A program made the translations under genes and the position numbers. Under the pieces are notes generated by a model that saw nothing but the letters and a program-made list of their open reading frames with translations, was not told the DNA's origin and did no database searches. Shown in pieces: positions 57,673 to 64,000 of a DNA stretch of 64,000 bases (positions within the stretch are counted from its first letter, which is position 1; each line of letters starts with the position of its first letter). Source of the stretch: Heterocephalus glaber (taxonomy: Eukaryota; Chordata; Mammalia; Rodentia; Bathyergidae); NCBI RefSeq assembly GCF_000247695.1, contig NW_004624732.1, positions 45,676,905 to 45,740,904 on the forward strand, written 5' to 3'.

Positions 57673-60600
57673 GATAATAAGTAAAACTATTGTTGATTTT
57701 TCATCATAGAACATCAATAATGACACCATGAACAAGTTAGTGTTCAATAAAGCTTTTACCAGAAATATTCATTACTAAATTCATTCTTACAATGATTCCT
57801 CTGCACATATTTCTTTCCCACTTCAAATTAAAAAATGGATTTCCTTTTTTGAGTAAAATTGTCATGCATAAATAGATCCATAAATTTTATATCAGATAAC
57901 ATATATAGAGATAGACTTGATTCCTTTAAAATACCTGCAACTTGAAAAATTCTTGAAATATTTGCCCTTTCTACAAAAGTCATTTGTAATAAAATATATT
58001 GATGAAGTCAATTAAGAAATGGAAAAGCTAGAGAAAGAGACATAAAAAAAATTTAAAACAAAACAATGACTATAAACAATACAATCTTTACCCTTTTCAT
58101 TTACCAGTTATCAATACTTTTGATAACTGCATCTAGTTCCAAGATCCTCATTAGATTCATAATTTAAAGATATCTGGGAAAGTTATAGGGTGAGTACTAG
58201 ATTCCTGAACTTCACAGTGAAGTCACTTAATTGCTTGTATTCTCCTATAAGATGTATTATTACTTAATTGCCAAAGAGATTAAGATCCAAAAATCTATTG
58301 TGAAGTGATTGCTTAAAATTATGAACTCACCAATTTCTTTAATAATATTATTGATTAATTATTGTGGTCCACTATCTTCTATACATGATTTCAACTTTGA
58401 CCATATAAAGGTACATTAGATATAAATCTTGCCCTCACGAAATTCATGCTCTTCTTGGGAAAATTAAAAACGTAAACAAATAGAGAAGACTGTATTTACC
58501 AGAATCCCTTCAGTGCTGGGGAAAACAGGACAGACTTGTAGAGCGGCTTCCTTTAAAAGAGTTCAACACAGTGAAATAAACTCTCCTTGACCCCTGGTAA
58601 ATGTGTGTTCACAACTAGTTGGGAAACATGGTAGGAAGTAGCCTAGAAGAAGCTGAGACACAGCAGGTTATATGAAAATGGAGAGGAGTGAGTCATACAA
58701 AGTGTTCTTCTTTAGAAGCCTTTATATTTTCGCAGAAGTCACTAAGTTTGTGAAAAGTTAAATATGCTTGAATCTCCACCAGAAGACACAAATTCACTAG
58801 GTTAAATTTTGAAGCTATATAAACATGGAGCAGAAAGATACCGTCCCCAGGAGACCAGTGGGGCAGAGGAAAGCCTGCAACAGGGAAACAGGACTCCATC
58901 AGCAGGCAGTTTACTCAGAATATTGAAAAAGAATTACCAAGACTTCTTTAGCTCGGTAAAGAGCGAACTCTGTAAGTAGGAAGAGGATAGATGTCAAAGA
59001 AGATTGCAAGAAAGAGGAGAACATGAGATGAGTCTTGAGAACAGGGAATTTTTAAGGACATAATAGCCATTCTAAGCAAAGAAGTATGAAGAGAAAAGAA
59101 AGACTATGGTTATTGGACAATTACCATTTGTTTCCAAAAGGGTGAGTTATGAAAATAAAAATCAGTTCATAGTAGGCATTTTGTATGTTGTCAGAGAATT
59201 TGTCTCTTAGTCTGTAGAAGACTTCAAAAACTTTTAACCAAGAAACTGATTTGTTTTTATAGTGGGGGTAAGCCTGCAGTTCAGTACACACAACTTCTGT
59301 ACACCACAGTCTGCCCAGAGACTTGGCCTGGCGATGGTACATCAATCAGGAGTAGCAAACAGACATCATGATTTCAACAAATCTCATTCCCCAAAGTGCT
59401 TCCTAACTTCCGGTCATCAAAGGGCTTCCAGCAGCTGTGTTGTGTAAACAACATGTCTATAGCAAACTGTTTTGGAGTTCAATAGTAATCCTTCCTACTC
59501 TTCGGTAGGATAAAGATTTTCAGATGCACCAGTCTCCCCTCCCCAGCCTATTTTTTGGTAGTACACATAGGAGTAGGTACTGCAGCTTAAGACATTTCTA
59601 CGGTCAAGCAGGGGCTAGTGGATTCAGATGGCTCCAAATAAAGGTTTTGGAATAAAATAGTGAGATATAGGCTTTTTTACCAGGATTTCCTTTGTGCATT
59701 CTAAAAGACTTTACTTAAAATAATGGGCTGTATTGTCTCCTATGTAAAAGTACTGTTCAAAGTCCCTTCATGGGTTTATTTTAAGGGTTGCATATGTGCC
59801 TATCAATATACATGTAGATTTATATGTTTATGGTCCTTTTAGTACTAAAGAAACTGACAGGAACTAAAAGCCCCATTACTTTTTTCTTCTTCTCCATTTT
59901 GTATTTCATTTTGGAGGACTGAAACTGTATGGTAACTTTTCTCACCCATCATATGGGTCATAACCAATGTTCCCCAAAAAATACAGGATAAAAAGAAAAA
60001 AGCATAAAATATATATTTCAATGAAGTATCTGAGACCCAGGAGCTGTCTATTTGTATGCCCCATGAAGAATGAACAGCCATGTAGAAATGTAAAAGGACA
60101 GAAGGCTATGATCTACTGGTAAAACTCTAAGGACAGAAACCTGGAGAAGGCTGTGTATTTAGATTATTTTTAGCCTCTCCATGTAGAATTCCTCCCCCTC
60201 GAGGTACAAGGCAGATCCTCTCTAAAATGAATTTTTTGACCTATTTTCAGATGTTGGTCAGATAATTTTCTTATGACCAACTCTAAAAGTCAGGAGAAGG
60301 TCAAGGTTCCAAGTACTTTATTCCAATAGTTTAGAGTAGTGTTTTCTGAGCCCTATTGTTTCATTTTACTTATAACCACCTTCCTTAATATTACAGTGCT
60401 ACAGTATTCCCAGAGAGAAAGAATGGATATGTAAGTCTGAGAGCTGAGTATAACTGCTCTAGAGAACAGCATCAGTGGGCCCATAGAAAAAAGTGGGACA
60501 TGACTGAGAATATTGCTATCAGAGATGAATGGCCTCAAAGTGGGCTGATCCAGCCCTATCAAGATGAGGAAGTAGGCATGGCTGTACTTGTGTGCCTTCC

Positions 60601-61722
60601 ATTCAGACTCCCTTTTCAACCCTCCTACACATGAGACTTCTTCTGATGTTTAAGGATTTTACTTTTTTTCTATTTGTATTCTCAGTTCTAGCATAGAAGT
60701 TTTTGCATACCTATACTTAATAAATAACAAAGAAGAAAGAATAGACTTAACATTTGAGGTAAAGGACCAGAGAGAGCCCCAGAAAACCAAATAGAAAAAC
60801 TTCCCAGGCAAGATTTAATACCAATAGGACAACAGATGAGCTGGTTATTCCCTCCTTGCTCCTCCACATTGTTACTCTCTATTCCTTTGCCCTGTTCTGT
60901 AACTTGGGAAGCTTGCTTCAATGTTCTGCATTACCAGGTCTTTTGATGTGGTTTTAGTTTTTAGCATTATTTTGGGCTTCAAGTTAGGTTCAGCAACTTG
61001 GGGACGAATGGCAAGGTCTATGCATGATATGAGGAACAGGAAAAGAAATTTTGGCCATTTATTTTCCTGGTGAGTGTTCATTGTGTTCATTGTGAGTAAT
61101 TTTCTGTGGCTCCATCTCTCTTAGGATTTCAAGAACACCATTTTCTCTCTTGAGAAAATGGTTTCCCTTTGTTCAAATATATCAGGGCTCCTAAAATATT
61201 TCCATACAATTGTCTTAATTGTAGACTTGCTATTAAACTATCCTGGATCAAACCATTTTAACTGTACCATATCTTTCTTCCTAGGAACCCTATTGATGGA
61301 GAAGGGAACTCTAGATTATGAGAAAAAGAAGAGGTATATTGCAGAGCTCAGAAAAGGATTTTGAGCTCAGGGAGAAAACACTTCTAAATGTCTGTGCTAC
61401 AAACTCAGCATAATTTAATACTAACAGTCCTCCTAATGTGTTCAGGAGCACGTAACTCCAAGTCTATGCACTTACATAAAATGAGTAAGAGTATATTCCC
61501 AGGTATCTGAGGCTATGCCACAATTTTCAATTCCCTGAACCCAAGGATAAGCAAAAGGAGCACACGAGGAGAAAATGGAGTTTATGCTGTGTTGCAACTC
61601 TCACACAGCCACCTCCTTCACTAATTCTGAAAGCTTGGTATGGAGCACAGGGCCAGAGGAAATATAATCAATGCAAACAAATCCCAGATGAAAGTGAGTG
61701 CTTCCTGATGATTAGAAAACAT
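57673..61722. other. Non-coding stretch, nothing recognised
   Basis: About 4 kb without a supported gene, RNA or repeat. A perfect 11-bp inverted repeat with a 4-base loop lies at 61137-61162 (see findings). Frames of up to 88 codons (such as 60353-60619) have no known motif. Confidence 0.45.
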
Positions 61723-61739
61723 GAAAAAAAAAAAAAAAA
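61723..61739. repeat. Poly(A) tract
   Basis: Seventeen A with no adjoining SINE body recognisable. Confidence 0.9.
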
Positions 61740-62884
61740 CTTTAATAGCCCAAAATTGGCTTAATGCAAAATATTAACAGACCACAAAATTCATACTTGG
61801 ATAGAATTAGGGCACTCTTTTGAGCATCTGTACTTGGCTACCATTGCCATTCCAGTCTTCTATGAGATATTTCCTGAAATCAATAATAACAGAGTGGACA
61901 GAGGCTCAATGACTCCTTTACTTCCCAGGGACAGATTTTAAGCCTCAAATCTTCGAAATTGTAAAGACTTTTATGCACTTTTGATATAAACAAAACAGAT
62001 TAACTTGGTGAATGAGGCATCCATTTGACTATTTATAAATGACATATTTAAATTCTAAAATGAACTGCTGTTTTTATTTAGAATAAATCATATAGAAATT
62101 AACATTACAAAAATCTGTCACAAACAAATTGAGAACTATGTGGCCTCATATATTTAACACATACCTATAAGTTTGTCATTGCTCATATACATAAAATGAG
62201 GTTCATATTTCATACAAATTTGTTTTATGGTAATTTAAAATAGTCTTGCAAAAGACATAAATATACTGCATTTTCATACAAAAACTGAAGAGATACAATT
62301 TTTATTTTATTTTTATTCCTATGACAAAATTAGTTCTGATTTATTCGAGCTTAAAGTTACATGAAATCTCCAAGAAAGCCTTCTTTACATAATATATGAC
62401 TACAAAAAGCGACTTCCTTTGTGGGACTCAATTATATTACCTATTGTAAGGTATAGCGACAGGTGAGTTGTATAGGTTTGGAAGTATTTATCAACAGATT
62501 CCAAAGTGCAGTGTATCACAAGGAACAGAGAAGCTGCCCACATTCACAGTCATGAACACCAGGAATCAAATTCACTTAGCAAGAGAATGCAAGCCACATT
62601 GAGTGGCTGGAATAAGGCAGACTGATAATTTGGAGTAAATGGGTTCAAAAATTATTTTTAAAATTTTGGTCTGGCAGAATGAGAGTTATTTACTCAATTG
62701 TTTACAAATTACTGTTATGAGATGTACATAAAATTTCGTGTGGGAGGGTGGGACAGTTAACTTTCTTACAGCACCAATTTGTTCTAGGGTGAGAACCTTC
62801 ACCTGTGGCTCCAAACATCTTTAAATTATGTACCATAGCATCCAAGCCCAGTGAAGGGTTTAGGTATCAGATTAATTCAAGTGG
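61740..62884. other. AT-rich non-coding stretch, nothing recognised
   Basis: No gene or repeat supported. Confidence 0.5.
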
Positions 62885-62942
62885 TTGCCACTCTCCTACC
62901 CTGCCATGGAGCCAGCCAATCACAGACTGAAACCTCTACGAA
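62885..62942 (+). mobile_element. MaLR-like LTR scrap
   Basis: 'gccatggagccagccaatca' and 'cagactgaaacctctacgaa' match the 'ttggagccagcagacta...gactgaaatctctacaaa' segment of 9585-9946. It is followed directly by a B1. A second copy lies at 63185. Confidence 0.5.
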
Positions 62943-63042
62943 CAGATCTCACTTTGTAGCCCAGGCTGACCTGGAACTTGTGATCCTCCTGCCTGCTCCT
63001 CACGAATGCTGAGATCATATGTGTGTATTACTGCTCCTGACT
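62943..63042 (-). mobile_element. B1 SINE fragment
   Basis: Complement of B1: 'tctcactttgtagcccaggc', 'tgacctggaacttgtgatcc', 'tcctgcctgctcctcacgaa', 'gtgtgtattactgctcctga'. The monomer lies inside LTR-derived DNA. Confidence 0.87.
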
Positions 63043-63167
63043 TGAAGATTTGATTAACAGCTGGAAACAGAGGCTAAGCAACAGCTGCAGCCTCTTATGC
63101 ACCTATACGACATGTCTTTGTTACAGCAAAACAGGGTTGAGCATCTTTCCTCTGTGAGACATTCATC

Positions 63168-63232
63168 ATGCCATTTTTGCCTTGGAGCCAGTCAATCATG
63201 GAATGAAACCTCTGAAACTTGCCTCTGAAAGT
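63168..63232 (+). mobile_element. MaLR-like LTR scrap, second copy
   Basis: 'atcatgccatttttgccttg', 'gagccagtcaatcatggaat' and 'gaaacctctgaaacttg' repeat the wording of 62897-62940 and of the MaLR-like LTR at 9585-9946. Confidence 0.45.
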
Positions 63233-63507
63233 AGCTCCCCTTCAGCAATGGAGAAAGACAAAGGGTCTAGGGCTATTCAAATAAGGAAGCAGTAAATCTA
63301 CTGTCTAAAGGATCCAAAATCTTTTATCAGGGTAATTGTATATTGAGGAAAGAGCAATGATCAGACAATCCAAGGACTACTGGAAACTGGTTCTGAAATA
63401 ACGCTGATTCCATGATACTCAAAATAGCATTGTGGCCCTCCAGGAAGGGTAGAGATCTAGAGACATCAGGTGAACAATGGAGATTTCAGGAAGCATCAGA
63501 CACACAG

Positions 63508-63645
63508 TGTTACATCAATCCATTACGTTGAGGACATTGCTCTGATTGGAACAAATGAATAAGAGGTAGTAAGTACTCTGGACTTGGTAAAGCATTTGCA
63601 TGCCAGAAGATGGGAAATAAATCCAATTAAAATTCAAGGTCCCTG
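63508..63645 (+). pseudogene. Endogenous retrovirus pol (reverse transcriptase) scrap
   Basis: One plus-strand frame reads as the core of a retroviral reverse transcriptase: H-Y-V-E-D (the Y-x-D-D-type catalytic box with the first Asp replaced by Glu) followed by I-A-L-I-G. A TAA stop comes soon after, and the frame then continues with a W-E-I-N-P motif to about 63640. It resembles class I (gamma-like) ERV pol. The stop codon, the altered box and the short length show it is long dead. It breaks off abruptly near 63645, where different sequence begins. Confidence 0.6.
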
Positions 63646-64000
63646 AGAGAAGCTGAGCCGGTCCGAGCACCCTGAAGGAAGCTCCCCCTCCACCATCCCA
63701 AGCTCCTAGGGCAGAGAAGGTGAGCCGCATGGGCTCCAGAAGCAACCCCCACCCCCACCCCCGTGGAAATGAGAAGACACTTAAACAATCCTCAGAAACA
63801 GACTTCTGGATCACCTACAGGAACCCCAAAGGGAAACGAGATGGAACAATCTGATACTCAACCACCTGAACTCTGAACTGGCAACGAAAGAGGATCTGGG
63901 AAAAATGAAATCAGAAATAATTACTCAGATAACAGCAAAGATTGTGCTCATGGTACAAGACATGATTAATAAATCTAGAGAGGACACAGATAAAAAAATA
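63646..64000 (+). mobile_element. Probable LINE-1 5' UTR / start of ORF1, cut by window edge
   Basis: A GC-rich leader (63646-63770, with a ccccca triplet array at 63745-63761) gives way to purine-rich sequence. In one frame this stays open to the edge from about 63862 and reads as a charged helix: ELATKEDLGKMKSEIITQIT, then AKIVLMVQDMINKSRED and so on. GC-rich 5' UTR followed by a coiled-coil-like Lys/Glu-rich frame is the layout of L1 ORF1. I see no unambiguous ORF1 signature, so this is a structural inference. Confidence 0.4.

Noticed and set aside
1..64000. CRISPR arrays, operons, ribosome-binding sites, phage or plasmid systems
   Set aside because: The window is clearly mammalian. Repeats are dispersed retroelements and microsatellites, not spaced arrays, and no prokaryotic gene organisation is present.

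Overview
This is mammalian nuclear DNA, almost certainly from a rodent. It is AT-rich, poor in CpG and full of transposon fossils, and I find no intact protein-coding gene. The rodent assignment rests on many tRNA-derived ID-type SINEs (A/B-box body such as 'GGGGATTTAGCTCAGTGG', ending 'GTACC' plus an A-tail), on B1 (7SL-derived) SINEs, and on B1-ID composite dimers. Composites of this kind are known as B1-dID from non-muroid rodents (squirrel, dormouse, beaver and hystricomorph lineages). The form of the ID consensus makes me lean to a hystricomorph such as a mole-rat, but the species cannot be settled from sequence reading alone. The window is a draft assembly: a 100-N gap lies at 26865-26964 inside a (TC)n tract.

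Layout. 1-2095 is a nearly complete ERVL-MaLR element on the minus strand (LTR, MST/THE1-type internal region, LTR). 2096-10000 is unique AT-rich DNA with a B1-ID dimer, a B1, two microsatellites and a MaLR-like LTR. 10300-13000 holds B1, MIR, an L2-like LINE split by a hAT-type element, an ID and another MIR. 13574-13920 is a possible broken gene fragment. 15500-18700 holds an exon-like open stretch, a U2 snRNA retro-fragment, several IDs, and a MaLR LTR interrupted by a B1-ID dimer. 19500-24100 contains MaLR LTR pieces and a second MaLR element with internal sequence. 26409-27012 is an MLT2 LTR whose tail has grown into the gapped microsatellite. 27000-35500 is nearly featureless. 35560-36610 is a 5'-truncated L1 with an ID inside it. 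37500-48700 carries a hAT fossil, an L2-like LINE, a B1-ID dimer, IDs, a U6 snRNA retro-fragment, an MLT1 LTR and MIRs. 50285-50825 is an antisense L1 3' end with a G-run tract. 52000-57700 holds IDs, a MaLR-like LTR and MER5A. 62885-64000 is a mosaic of LTR pieces, a B1, a retroviral pol scrap and a probable L1 5' region running off the edge.

No set of genes works together here. This is intergenic DNA or the inside of a very long intron. The most notable items are two 3'-truncated snRNA retro-pseudogenes with target-site duplications (U2 at 15976-16011, U6 at 45011-45036), three short stretches with exon-like splice signals (15559, 42943, 51228), and one frameshifted protein-like fragment (13574-13920). 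All repeat family names come from memory of family consensus sequences, not from a database search. Edges of old elements are good to roughly 10-50 bases.
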